Source: Rotaria sordida
Lineage: Eukaryota > Rotifera > Eurotatoria > Philodinida > Philodinidae
NCBI GenBank assembly: GCA_905250125.1
Contig: CAJNOL010001103.1
Coordinates: forward strand, 16,850-80,849
Direction of reading: 5' to 3'
Length of the DNA stretch: 64,000 nt
Shown: positions 26,267-38,880 of the stretch, piece by piece
Layout of the letters: each line of letters opens with the position of its first letter
Position numbering within the stretch: position 1 is the first letter of the stretch
Made by a program: the position numbers and the translations under genes
The notes under the pieces: generated by a model
The model's database searches: none
Told to the model about the DNA's origin: nothing
What the model saw: only the letters and a program-made list of their open reading frames with translations

Positions 26267-27149
26267 ATGTAAATTTTGTTTCATTAACTTATCTTTTGGA
26301 CATTTTTCTCTCTTTTTGCAATATTCTGTAAAACTTTTTTTGAATTATTTGTAATATTATCGTGAATTTTAATATTATTGAAATCTTACACTAGCCGTAT
26401 ATTTTTATCATTAAATTGTCTCGTTTAACAGACCATTTCTTTTGATTTGGGATGATATGTTCATCACGCAATGATAAACCACAAAACGACGTATTATTAG
26501 TAATTAACGTAGGACTCTGTATTCAGGATTACATGAGAAATGATAAAAATAAATTGGAATGTTAATGACATGTAGCCCAAGGTTAAGTGTCTTGACTGTG
26601 GATGATGATGATTGACGTGACAGAAATAGATATTAAGGTGCAAGGTCATACTTTTGACTACATTTCTGTTTTTGATCTTCGACAAGTTTTTTTTTTCTAT
26701 TATAAATACAAAGAGAAAGGAATCAAATATTCAATGAGCAATATTAATTTCTATATAGTTCTTTTTTACAATGATGCTATAGAAACCTAATATTAATCCT
26801 AACATGTAAATAATAATTGGAAAGAGTATAGGCTACTCACTTCTGAAACACTATTAGGATAAAAATGATTAAAGGAGATAAGAAATATTCTTTTTTTCAA
26901 ATCAAATTTCCTTTTAGAACATTTTTTTAATATCATAATGAATGTAATCCACGGAGACAGAATGAGTTTTGATTGAAAAAAAATCTTGTGCTATTAGGTT
27001 CAAAAAGTATTATAAAATAATAATTCATTTGAGTGAATACATTACTTATCTAGTTGTGTTAAACAGTAAGAGAATGTAAATGGCTTGATAAACTTGCCAA
27101 CTTAATACAAGACTATGAAACGATCGAATCGATTCCAAGGTGAGATTGG
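26267..27149. other. Intergenic region downstream of the GPCR
   Basis: 3' flank of the receptor gene. No clear AATAAA signal was found immediately after the stop, and no other gene is supported. The ORFs at 26497-26790 overlap on both strands and look random. Confidence 0.4.
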
Positions 27150-28375
27150 TAACTCCAATTATATGACGTTCCAAATTCACTGTAATTTCCCAAATTCGCT
27201 TCTAACTTCAGTTCGGTTTCAACTTCAACTATAAATTTTTTGGAAATCTTACTGCATCTTTGATTGCAAAAAGTTATGCATAACCCGATCTCATCTTAAA
27301 AGGTCGAATCCTTTTGCATTCACTTCCGTAATTGATGTTTCATTCTCGAATTTTCCTATTTTCACTTGACAAGTTGCCAAGTCAACAAGAGTTTAATTGG
27401 AGTTAATAAAATGTATCAAGTCCAACTCCACGTTAACTGTACTGAGATTCCTTAACCATAATCTAGTGTCCTGCACGAGTATGATTTTGACACCTAAACC
27501 CAACCCAAACAGCTGTGCCCAGTGCCTGATCGGATCCGGATCGAAACTAATCGACATTCGGCAGATACTTTCACAGTCATAGTGCAGCTATCAAACTTTT
27601 ATTTTAAATAAAAGTATACTATTTAATTTCTTCCATAAACAGTAGCAAAAACCGAGATCATTTCAAATTCCATTAAAAAAACCCCTAGCGAATCAAGTGA
27701 TTCAGGATTCATTTGATGTCTCTCTGCTTCTAAAATTCGATCGATTTCGCTAAGTATACGTTTGCTTGTTGCTGATAACGCTAGAATGAAATGCAGTGTT
27801 GATGTCAAAAGTCATAATTGTGAATGCATACATGAATGCTTTTTTCATCACGATAATATATATTCACTTTTTTGATAGTTCATTTTCTTTTCTATGTATT
27901 CAATTACTTCATCATACAGTTCCTTATCATCTGCTGATAAACTTTCACTGAAAATAAATTCTTTTAGTAAAACAATATCGCCTTCCAGTTTTGTAACCTG
28001 CTCTCAAGTACAATAACTTACTTGGTCATGATCGAACCGATTGTCATCCCTATGCTTTTATATGAATGAGCAGTTTGAAAAAGTAGAAATATTTTGAAAC
28101 GTCGAGATCTCATATATTGCCGGATCGGGTGTCAGGTATGATCTCAAATTTGGACCTGATCCGGCTATTTTTTTCATATCCGGTATCCAACCCAATTGCA
28201 GGACACTATCCCAATCAAATATCGACTGCAACTCTTCAATTATTTTTGTCACTTCACTTCAATTTCGATTAAAGTTTACAAACTCTACCACATTATTTGC
28301 AAATTACAGCAGCAACTCTTGTAGAAAGACCGTCAACTCTACAGTTAACTGCAACTCATAGTTGAAGTTGTTCAT
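27150..28375. repeat. Degenerate inverted-repeat element enclosing a small gene
   Basis: Four short words occur in the same order from each outer end inward, in opposite orientation: CAACTTCAACTAT (about 27227 and 28370), GTTAACTGTA (27434 and 28345), GTGTCCTGCA (27470 and 28205) and a GATCCGG cluster (27530 and 28120-28170). This fits old terminal inverted repeats of a DNA element. The arms are too diverged for me to set exact ends, and chance similarity is possible. Confidence 0.4.
27623..27997 (-). CDS. Small two-exon hypothetical gene (5' end not found)
   Basis: Minus-strand exon 27997-27868 joins exon 27780-27623 with phase 1 across an 87-bp GT-AG intron. The readable protein is about 94 aa, begins within VTKLEGDIVLLKEFIF, continues ADDKELYDEVIEYIEKKM and ends FATVYGRN. 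It is helical and charged, with no family I recognise. An AATAAA signal lies about 20 bases past the stop (near 27603-27608 on the minus strand), so this looks like a real 3' end. Upstream, an in-frame stop precedes CAG-GTT at 28000-27998. A first exon such as the ATG near 28047 would need a 24-base intron, which is too short. The gene lies between degenerate inverted repeats and may be cargo of a mobile element. Confidence 0.45.
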
Positions 28376-29575
28376 CTTTGATTCTAAGTGGCATAATTTA
28401 TGTTGTTCATATCGTTGTTGGTACATTTGGCAAGCTTCGATGTGTTATTATTTTATTCAAAAAAGAAAACCATCGAACATTAACTAACATTTCTCTATAT
28501 AATGGATATACTTTCATTTGACCATTGGAATTTAATCTATGTAGCTTACGTGTTTACATGATAACAATAAGAAATCACAAATAGAACGTGATTTCACAGT
28601 AAATCCCATCAATTTTTAGCTTTTTTTTACTCCATGCATCAACCATGTTTCTCACTTTAGTATTACTTGATTTAGTGTGTAATTTATTTAGTCGATCGTA
28701 TCAATGAAAAATGGTTCGCACTCATATAGTATTGATATTTTTTATTATTATTTGGATTGGATGTTGAAATATCAATATATGATATGACATTCAAGACCAA
28801 CAGATGAAAGAATTACTTGCTTGTATAAAAGTGAATATGTCATGATCTGACATCTATATGATCTAACTAGTCATCTTATCTATCATTCCTTTATACCTAT
28901 GTCATATTGTTTCTCTTTTTTTTTTCTTTTTCTTTGGTGAAATATGTGTTGTTGTTATACACAGTTAAATACAATTTAGAATATAAATATAAAGGTTGCT
29001 GTCTTCTTTTATCGTGTCCATTTCTTTCTAGACTACCAAAAGAGGAATACAACTATAACAGAATGTGTATGAGTAAGAGTAAAGAAAAAATTGAAGATGA
29101 ATGAGAATGAAGTTTGTTTTTATTAATTCACCTTACTTTGATCTATTTTATACTATGTACTCCCATGTTTTTATATACGATGCTAACCGTGAAAAAGTTG
29201 ATAATTAGAATAATATCAAACAATTAACGATTAGCAAATAATGACCAACGTAATCATCTTATTTCAATAAGACTTGTAGTCACTAGGTGTTTAATATATG
29301 TGAGTCTTACTTTACCAAACGATTTGTATTTTCCAATTCTTGTTAATCAATTTATTGGTCACAAATATGCAGATACAATATTGTTTACTGCAAATACATG
29401 AACGCTTTTTTTTGCTATATATATATGTGTATCTGAATTTCAATGAGATGTACATTGATTAATACTAATATGCTAAAGAAAGCTAAGAAAGTGATTTTCT
29501 TCCACGAGAAAATCAATCGAGAAGAACATTCGGTGCAATGGCAATGATTCATTGATCAAGTCAAAACGATGACAT
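28375..29575 (+). pseudogene. Decayed GPCR paralogue
   Basis: Segments align in order with the intact receptor at 25126-26266: the TM1-TM2 stretch near 28398-28560 (TTGGTACATTTGG, AACATTAACTAACAT, TGGAATTTAATC), the TM3 stretch near 28640-28690, and the TM5-TM7 and tail stretch near 29130-29540 (CCAACGTAATCAT, TTTACCAAACGAT, CAGATACAATATT, CACTGAATTTC-TGAGATGTACA-like). Reading frames are broken by many stops and indels. It is a full-length but dead duplicate about 2 kb downstream of its paralogue, in the same orientation. Confidence 0.75.
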
Positions 29576-30572
29576 AATGTAACTATGAGTATCACTTTTC
29601 AACTATTATAAAGTAAATAATTTTATGGTTGAATGTGATATCAATGTTGTAACAAGTTTTTCATGAAATATCGTAACAAATTTCCTTGCTTTTGTATCAG
29701 TTATGATTGACATATTTTCTTTTAGCATAAATTGTAAGTAAATTTGAAATTTTTTTGTCATCATAGCTTTTTTTTTTGTATAGTGGATCCATTTTTTATT
29801 TGTTTGTTAACATCAATTATCCTTCAGAAATATTCTTTTCAAAAATGAGATGATAAACATATTTTTTGTTAGATCTGCTCTCATAAAAAAGTTATTCATT
29901 CATCATTTCGAATATATCTGTTCAATTTAAGATACATTCATAGTTTAAATTATCAAATACATCATCATCTACCAATTCTCATATGTACGAACAATAATTC
30001 CACAAATCTAAATTCTTTAAAACTGCTAATTCTACCATTTTTCATGATTACCTGTATTTTATGTTGTATCATATGAATTCAAACAATCTATAACAATAGT
30101 ATGTGCAGTATGTGGTAGATATGATTTCAAAACTAATTTGAATATTCTGTGTTATTCAGAAGCTCAATAGATATGTAAAAGTCAATAACGAATTTCGCGT
30201 AATATTAATTCATTATCATATTCATACATATCTGTATCAAGTGTTGATACAAAATGTGTGTAGTAAATTGTTTTAAGTTTTTACTAAATGGTTATGATAC
30301 ACAATACAAGCAGCAGCTTTCAGAGCTTATTTTTTTGGGAGTTTATTGGGATTTTTAAAATAAACTCTGATATCTATTACTGTTTCGAAATTTATTAGAA
30401 CTTGAGGATGTGGATGTGGATGTTTTATATAATAAGTCCATTGAAAGAATAATATATTCGGAATTGATCCGACAATATATATTTATTGGGTATTATGTGG
30501 CAGGATTTATAATAGGAATCTTTTTATGACATATTAATCGAGAGAAAGTTCTGAGTAATAAACAAATGGTGA

Positions 30573-30641
30573 ATCGAGTAAGGATTCAAACCTTAGATGT
30601 ATGAACTGAGAAGTCATCGCTCTAATCACTGCGCTATCTGG
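30573..30641 (-). pseudogene. tRNA-like sequence (tRNA pseudogene or SINE head)
   Basis: On the minus strand, TAGCGCAGTGATTAGAGC resembles an A box and GGTTTGAATCC a B box, with a perfect 5-bp T stem (TAAGG/CCTTA). A 7-base loop TTCTCAG would place anticodon CTC (Glu), but its stem has a mismatch. The 5' and 3' ends do not form an acceptor stem. It is more likely a dead tRNA copy or a tRNA-derived SINE promoter than a working tRNA gene. Confidence 0.5.
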
Positions 30642-33350
30642 TATTGCTAGTTAGTTCTAAAAATTTTAGAACAGCGATTACCGACATAAATCGATCTTGC
30701 TATGTTTAGAATGTATTCGCTGAGGAATCAATTCATATTAGGACGTTATGTACAGGAGAATGCCAATGGAGATATATGTATTTTGAATAGAGCCGCTGGG
30801 AGAAAAATGATTCGCTGAAAAATTATTTGATGTTAAAGAGTTTGTATGATAACTCCTATGATACAATTATATTTTATGTATAAACCCATTGGAAAAGAAA
30901 CGTAATATACGATATAGAAAAAAATATACCTCCAAACTTGTGCTTTTGTTTCAATTGGTTATCATGTCATGCAGCTAGAATCAGTAATGTAAAGTGTCAT
31001 ATTTAAATCAGATTTAAAAAAAATATTAAATTTATATGTGATATATATTTACCGCATGCCATTTCAATATTACGGTCGTGTTAGATGTGTAATATGTTGT
31101 TATATATAAGAAGTTTATTTATGAAATTACATAGAGTCTCTTCACATAAAACAGCAGATATAGCAGATGTTAATCAAAAGATAGAATACAACAACAGGCA
31201 ACATAATACAATTGCAAAAATACATGATCAATGAACTAAGAAAGGAAAAAACAAACAAAAAAGAATAGGAAATATACCTGATTGAGAACAAGAAAAGAAA
31301 AAGAAAATAGTAAGAAAAATATTTCAACAGAAAGAAGAAGAATGAAAGAGATAGATACAGTTAACACTGTATATGTAATATTTACAACAATTCTTTCGTA
31401 TGATACGTCTTTAGTAAGTGCTATAATAGACATATCTAGGATTATGGTAATGAGGATAATCACGTGATCAAGATACATCTGTTGAAATCTTTTAGAGATC
31501 GTATTAACTCCTTTTTGGCCGTTTTCTAATGAGAATTATTGAAAACAAAAGAAAAGACAATCGTCCTTAGCATCTTCCTGTCTAAATTGAACACTGTTTC
31601 AATAATCAATATGTACAAATGCAATCAAAAATTTACTTTTGTTTTCTTATTTGCTGATAATATTAAATATCAGCTTTTGAAGACTGAACATTCGAAGACT
31701 ATAACTTATTTTTATCATGTTTTTATTTGATTGACCAAACAAATTCTTTATTACTAAAGGCGAATGATAATTCTATTATTCACTAAATCGAATTTCTTTC
31801 AACATGTCTTTATATAATGTCAAAGAAATTAATGATTTCTCTTTTTGTTACTATTTTCGCCTTGAACAAAAGAACTTTTTATTTCTATATTATGTATAGA
31901 GTTTTGATTGAAAACATCGAAAATGAAATTTGTATTAATATAAAACAAAAAATTTACTTTTGCCTTATAAAATTTAATACTAGAATAATTTTTCTTGATT
32001 TTATTGCACCTAAATTACAATTGGAAAAAAATGAATTTTTACATTTTACTCGTTTCCATTTAAATAAAGCTCAGTAATTATTCTAACACTTCATAGCATG
32101 AAAATTTATGTTTCATCATCAAGATTGTCGTAAAACTTTTACTTTTTTTTCACTTTTCATTGACATATTCTATAGTGTATTAATTATATTTAAGGATTGT
32201 TCTAATACCTATTTTATTTATAAAATTAGAGAGTTTCATTTCTTAAATAAATGAATGAATGCAAATACGAAACCAGTAATCATCTTTTTTTTTTGTTGCA
32301 TATTGCATTTTTTCATTGATTTATTGCATGCATCATCTTTAATATAGTCATTCCGGTAGAAAAATGTCACCTTCCTAGTAAGTATGATGTCATATAAGAT
32401 ATTTCAAGCATACTAACTTTCTCTTTTTCATTAAGAAATTAGCTAGTCAACTGCATATGCTCTCTTATGGAAAAAGTTTTTTTTTCTATTCCATATTTCT
32501 GATTAATTCCGAGATTGTTTCATGTCATATAAAAATAGATAATGGTAAATATTTTTTCTACAATTTAAAGAGTCGAATCAAATATATAACGTTTAAGATT
32601 TTGTTCAGAATAAAAAAACCATGAAAATTAGGTTAATAACATTCTAGATTGATTAATTATCAATAGAAATAAAACAAAAACAAAAAAGAAAGAAGGAAAT
32701 TTATTCATATTCATGAATGAGTAAGAATTATAGGTTTGTTTTACTGGCACTTATTCAATGTCATTTTTTTATTGACTTCGTACACATAGATAGAAAGAAA
32801 AACTAATCGACTTGCATTCCAAATTTACTTTCCTTATCGTACAATCGAAAATGTCAGAACTCTATTGACCATGCTTACGATAATTTAGTTGAGATACAAT
32901 AAAAATTACATAGAATTATTTTATGCAGATGGTTTTTCTTTTTTATTTGTTTTTTTCTTTCTACGCTTTCTTTCAACTTGTTCCCGGCAACTGAAACATC
33001 TTTCGGTTGGAGAAAGACTTGTTGTTGTCAATGGCATGATGCAATTATGAATAAAATGAACGTTTGTAACGCAAAGGAATAACAATTGAGCACTGATTTC
33101 TTTTTATTGTAACGAAATAGTAAAGAAAACTATCATCTATATTCTTATTCGTTATTTGCATTATAAAAGAAAAGAAAGAAACGTGCGAAAACTCACGGTG
33201 AATGTATTTATTTTTTTTCATTTGCTTTTATTCTTCTATACTAATTCATTGATAATGAAGTAGTAGAAAGATAATAATGAACTAATTCTAACAACAATGT
33301 GTGTCTTCTGTCGGCGGAAGCATCATCTTTCTGGTAGAAATTTATTTATG

Positions 33351-33380
33351 TGTGTGTATATATATATATATATATATACA
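33351..33380. repeat. TG/TA dinucleotide microsatellite
   Basis: TGTGTGTG followed by about ten TA units. A simple sequence repeat with no coding context. Confidence 0.85.
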
Positions 33381-34663
33381 TTTATGTGAGTATGTGTGCG
33401 TGCCGACGCTTTTTTGCTTTATTTCTTAGCACAATCCTTCGTTCTCTCTCTATCTTGCTCTTCCTTTCTATTTCTAACATTCAGTCCTTCGTCTTTACCA
33501 TCTTGAAATAAGATGACAACAAAGACGACTATCATAATATTTTTCTTTTTAAAATTGTTCGTGTAAAGTTCTTACTCTATGTTCATTTCTTAATTATTAC
33601 TTTCTATAACATACCAGTAATATATTTATTTGAATATTCATTAATGAGAATAATGTATAATAATTATCTCTCGGTTGAATATCATTTCTTACCTTGATTT
33701 TATTGAATATAATTTCCATATTGAGATCCAATGATAAATTCATTGAGAAATCTATTCTTCTCTGTTAGTTTTCTGCTTTTCTGGAATATATATATATCTG
33801 TCATTCATCGATTCAATTATATCGCTAAGATAGCTGTATGTAAGACGAATTATAAGGTACTTACTTCTCCTTTTTTTCTTGTACTGTAAATATTGTTTAT
33901 AAGTTGTTAATAGAAAACGTAAGTATCGACATCGAATTTGTCTATTACTATTCTATAATTAGATATTTGTAATTTAGTTCTCGATAACTATCATTTCCAT
34001 TCTCCAGGGTAAATTTTAAATTTCATAGTCTTAACTATAGATAGAAAAGGAGAGAACTGTTAGCGATGAAATGCATGTAAGTTGTGATTAAGTATAACCT
34101 TCTTGTTTTTAATTATTTACAAGACATATATATTTTGTTTCTTGGACATGAAGTATTAATATGCTTAGTTATTAAATGTTTTTGAGTGGATTCAATTTTT
34201 CTTTTGTAAGTTTATTCATCTGTTCGAACTAGCTGAAAATTTGTAATTATACCCGGAGGCTCATATCATCTTTTTTTTTTTGGGTTGTCCGTTTATCTTT
34301 CTTTTTTTTTTCTCTTGTGTATGCTCTTGTCTTTCTCAATACTACAAAAAAAAACTTGCTTTCTGAGTATCTAAGTCTTTTGTGATAATGTGATGGGACA
34401 AAGCACTTCCGTAGTACGGAAACGAAACAAACTCGTCTCGATATGAGTTCCAAAGAAGAAAAAAAAAAGAAGACATCAGATGTCATTGAGAAACTACAAC
34501 GATCTCGTGCTTTTTTCTTATTAGATAAATACGTCAAACGATTTATAATAGAGTTGTTGTTTTTTTTTTTATTTTTTAGATGCTTATTTAGTCCATGAAA
34601 TATATTCAATTTAATTTAGTATATAAATGTATTAATAAAATACTAAAAGCAATAACCAATTAA

Positions 34664-34910
34664 ATGAGTATACTGTTAGCCGGTGGTCGATCGGCAACGG
34701 CTCGCCGCTTTTCACAAGCTAATAGTAATGCAACAAATTGTCAAATACAATGGCCATCATCAGGTACAATGCGTCATGAAAGTATAACGATTATGGGTCG
34801 ACGTCGTGCACTCGATTTATATGGTACAAAAGATGTGCTCTTTACACATGAACAAATGAAACGAGCTAAACGATCACTTGGTAGTACAGGAGGCATTAGT
34901 ATATCTAGGT
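34664..34910 (+). CDS. Orphan first coding exon, unknown protein
   Basis: The ATG at 34664 opens MSILLAGGRSATARRFSQAN and continues about 82 codons, with MGRRRALDLYGTKD and EQMKRAKRSLGSTGG. Codon use and composition are protein-like and richer in G+C than the surroundings. The block ends at a donor (TCT AG/GTAGGT; the frame closes at TAG just beyond), which suggests an exon leaving phase 2. No following exon was found in the next 8.5 kb. The phase would fit Cav2 exon 2, but that would skip the conserved channel N-terminal segment, so I do not join them. It could be a pseudogene or the start of a gene with a very long intron. Confidence 0.4.
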
Positions 34911-37845
34911 AGGTAAGCATTTGTGAATTTCATGTGCTTAGTTTTTTTTGTTTGGAAATAAGATTATGCATTTTTATGATCAGAAACATAAGTAGATGTG
35001 TTCAAGCCTATTTAATAGAAATAGTCCATGGTATCTATGCCCTGGGGTAATAAATAATGAGATTAGATTAGATAGTTGATATATCAAATAAGGTTGTGTG
35101 AATAAAAAGAATAAGAAGTTATCGATGTCGGATGTACTGAAAATTAAGTTATCTAGGAAAAAAAAATTCGCATCAACAGTCAAAAGATAGACTGTTGTTC
35201 TTAGAATATTAGGATGACTGTTTAATTTTGATTATAATCATATGAAAACTACAAATATAAACACTTAACGACGTAGTATTCAGAGAATCGAAGCCATATT
35301 GCTTTTTATTTGTTTCTCTTTAATGAAAAAAAAAGAAAGTAATTTGAAACAAGCAGAATGTAGATTTGATAAGACCTTAGTGAGACTAAAAACTGGAGTA
35401 AAAATTAAGATTATTTTTTATTATAAACATATGCTTTCGACTTTTTTTGCACTAAAACAGTTTTTTAACAAATCTGCGACTTAGAAATTTCACTAAAAAG
35501 AATCTGATTAAAAGATTATCAATTCGTTTTGATAAGCTACTTATATTCCACTTAGATTTTAATACGAAATTTATTGAAATCTTATGAATCGTTTAGAATC
35601 TCAAGTTTAATCTATTATCATCAACCGTGTAATATTTAATCGTATTACTAACAAAAAAAAGAGAATTCGAATCTCAGTAATGAATTCAAGTATTCATTTT
35701 GTGAAACCGAATAACCATAATATTGCCTTGGACTTTCAGCAATCACTGAAAAAGTATTTGTTCCTTTTAAACATGGCTCGAGCTCTCAAGAGCCGATTTA
35801 ATTCTTGAATGCACTATTGACATGAGATTACTATTTGTAAGAACATCTACGATTAAAACTACATATTGACTTAAGGCTATGTAATTCTGCTTGATTTTCT
35901 ATCTGGTCTATGTTGTCTTGCAGTGTTAACGGTTGAAAATTCATCGAAGCATTATTAATTGTTTGATTCTTGTAGATTTAAAAAAAAAAACGTGTTCTTC
36001 CTACATGTCAGACAGCTCTTCATAAGAAAGGATAAGATTGTGTGCATTAAATGATTGAAAGATTGTTATTCTTTTTAATTTTGAAAGAAAACTATGGTTT
36101 ATATAGGCCTATACTTGACCAAGATTGATAATTATGTATTCTAAAATTATCATAGAAGAAAAAATAATTGTCTTATAAGAACTTTTTCTTATGAACTTAA
36201 AGGGCTTATTCAATCTTTTACACGAAGGAAAAGATTGTTATTCTACAATAGCTTCTCGTATAGTATGTCTTAATTAATCTTCATATAAACGAAACTGATC
36301 GAACTTTTGAATGGTTGAGATCAATATTGGTGTAATAGAGTGAATTAAACCAGGGATACTATTGACTATATTGATTTTACCCATGGAAATCTGTTCTGGA
36401 ATGATTAAAATAAGACTTTTTTCGCAGATTCTAATCATACAGTAATTAGATATCATACAATTACAATGGATTGTCGTGTGATTGTAATCTATAAAAATAA
36501 ATCTGATTTTAATTTGATCTTGGAGATGCAGAATGGTCGAATCTATTATTCTGATTATCGTAATAAGATTTTATAATTTTAATCGATTTCAATTGAAAAA
36601 AATTCTCACTAGACAGATAAAAATCAATAAAAATCATCTAACTATACAAATTGTAAATTACTATAAATAAAGATTGTTTTCACTTGCTTTATATTTGGCA
36701 TCAGTGTTTAATACAAGATACACATTTGTTGTTTGTTTTTATCAACTATCGCGCACTTATCAATGTTGCAATAAAGTTGTGATGTTCACTAGAATAATAG
36801 TATCACTGGAATGACACAATACAAGATTTTCAATTTGTAATATATTCAATCATGTGAAAGAAAATAGTAGACTTCAAAAAGTTTAAATAATTTCCAAAGA
36901 TTTCATGATTGAACTGTTTATTGTTTCTTTTTCACAATCATATTATTGCAGAAATAAGAATGGATTCTGTACAATAAATATACCTCTCGTTATTCGATGT
37001 CATAATATAGAAATAAAGAAAAAAAAGTAGAAATCATTTTCAATTGATATTAATAATCTAGCAATTAGAAATAAAGAATACATAGAAATTCGTTTGATCG
37101 ATTTGTAGTCTTGATTTTTGTTTGTTTATGGTTCTTGTTATGTATACAGAGAGTTGTTTGTAAACGAGATATAGTCTGACCGAAAAGAAATTCTATATTT
37201 CTCTTTATCAACTTCAATATTCATTAGAAACTATACTTCATAAGGGATGCTGTATATAGTTAGAAATCATTTCTCTAGAGAAAACAAAATCAAAGCATAA
37301 AATATGTGAAATTAACAACAAAATAATGTGAAAAACACAATAGTATAACATGAAAAGAATCGTTTTGATGAAATATTCTAAAACAAAAACTATTTATTCT
37401 TGTTCAATTATATATTCAATAGATAAAAATTTTATTGTTCATCATTTAATAGAAAATTTCCATCATATTGAATACAATACAATATATCAATCAGGCACAT
37501 TGTACCTGATAACTGATTGCATGACAAAAAATTTAATTAATGTTTACTTAGATAATAGAGTACAAAGCATTTTTGTTGCGCTTCAAGTAGAAGAAAAATA
37601 TCAATTTTATTAATTAACTTTAGTCATACAATCAAGTATTTATCAAGATTAGTTTTTATTTTCTTTTTATCATTTACAATCAACTGGTTAAAATCAATTC
37701 GACAAGACTAGAAAATATTTATTTTTTTATGAATTTTTTACTATGTAGACTAAAATAGATTAGCATTGGAATAACATATTGAAAAGAGTTTCAATAGAAT
37801 TTACGAAAATAACATCGAGTGAAAATATTATTGACTGTATTTATA
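34911..37845. other. Gene-poor AT-rich region
   Basis: No exon with credible splice borders was found on either strand. The ORF 37350-37613 (87 codons, plus strand, MKRIVLMKYSKTKTIYSCSI) is uninterrupted and ends in a stop, but has no recognisable family and no TATA or poly(A) support. The region could hold unrecognised downstream exons of the 34664 exon. Confidence 0.35.
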
Positions 37846-38880
37846 ATTTGATCATTTGAAAGAAATTTGAACGATGTTCTTTCGGGGTAACCACTTTTCG
37901 TCCTTGTTTTTTTTTACGGACATCGGTCAGAGTAGTTCGATCCGAACTCCAGTTTCTTCGAAACAGTCCGGATGTTCGGAATGAAAAGTCCGGAAGATCG
38001 GAATGAAAAAGGCCGGATGTTCGGAATGAAAGTCGTCCAGGTGTTCGTAACAGAAAATACAGGATGTTCGTAACATAAAATGACGGCTGTTCGGAATAAA
38101 AAATGACCGATGTTCGGAATGTAGAATGCTGAATATTTGGAATCAAAACTACGGATGTGCGTAAGAGTGAATGACTGATGTTCGTAAGAAAATACTCCGG
38201 TTGTTCGTAAGAGAAAAGAATTGTTTTTTTTATAACAGTTTATTTTCTTTTATTTCACAGTATAGTCTTTAACAAAAGACAAAGACAACAAAAATTTATA
38301 CAAGTGAGAGAATAAGTAACTTTTATAACAGAAAAAAATGTAATGTTTAATATTTTTTTGCAGCATGTCTTATTTTTTTCTTTTTCGGAATTTGTTTCAT
38401 ATTGTCATCATCTGTTTCATCTTCTTTTCGTTTTCTTTCACTCGATGAACTGCTGGCTGAAGATTTATGAGAATTATTAACAAACTGAACTCTACACTAT
38501 ATTAAAAAACTCTAACTGAATGTACATACGAGAAGAGGTCGCTACACTCAGCGACTTAAAATATACTATATGAATAAATTGTTTTCTGTGTTAAAAAACA
38601 TACACCAAAATTCACTCAGAACATCCGTCATTTTATGTTCCGAACATCCAGTATTTTTTCGTTCCGAACACCGGTCACTTTTTGTTCCGAACATCCGTCA
38701 TTTTATGTTTCGAGCATCCTGTATTTTTTCGTTCCGAACATCTGGACGGTTTTCATTGCGAACATCCGGAAAAACGATTTTATGTTGTATATCCGATTTC
38801 GAACATCCGGTTATTCGACCGGATGTTCGGAAGAGCAAGGACGAAAAAAGACACACCCGTTCTTTCTATGATTAAAATTT
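37846..38880. mobile_element. FB-like fold-back element with tandem-repeat arms
   Basis: Both arms are built of 25-30-bp tandem units. Left (about 37930-38215) carries about ten copies around GGATGTTCGGAATGAAAA. Right (about 38605-38835) carries the complement, around TTCCGAACATCCGTCATTTT. The outer ends are single-copy inverted repeats, with TTTTCGTCCTTG at 37894-37905 and its complement at 38836-38847. The structure of long inverted arms made of short direct repeats is that of Drosophila Foldback (FB) elements. The middle (38222-38600) is unique sequence with a 3' exon on the minus strand. The ORFs at 37841-38146 and 38570-38945 are translations of the repeats, not genes. Confidence 0.8.
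38347..38496 (-). CDS. Captured 3' terminal exon inside the FB-like element
   Basis: On the minus strand, an acceptor (ATATAG, ending 38497) precedes an exactly 150-base open block to a TAA at 38349-38347. It reads RVQFVNNSHKSSASSSSSER, then KRKEDETDDDNMKQ and a basic end, IPKKKKIRHAAKKY. AATAAA signals occur at 38254-38249 and 38244-38239, about 95-110 bases past the stop. It has the layout of a last exon with 3' UTR, but no upstream exon exists inside the element because the repeat arm begins soon after. The serine-acidic-lysine composition suggests a nuclear protein tail, by inference only. Confidence 0.45.
   Translation of the reverse strand, partial: CRVQFVNNSHKSSASSSSSERKRKEDETDDDNMKQIPKKKKIRHAAKKY

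Larger units (their letters stand above)
29576..34663. other. Gene-poor AT-rich region
   Basis: About 5 kb with no supported protein gene. It contains a tRNA-like fragment (30573-30641), a dinucleotide run near 33351-33380, and several short ORFs (31142-31478, 31817-32077, 34247-34609). These lack recognisable motifs, overlap on opposite strands, or are driven by homopolymer K/F runs. Confidence 0.4.

Noticed and set aside
30573-30641. Functional tRNA-Glu gene
   Set aside because: A and B boxes and a T stem are present, but the acceptor stem does not pair and the anticodon stem has a mismatch.
34247-34609. 120-codon minus-strand ORF rich in Lys and Phe
   Set aside because: Composition comes from poly-A and poly-T runs; no domain and no splice signals.
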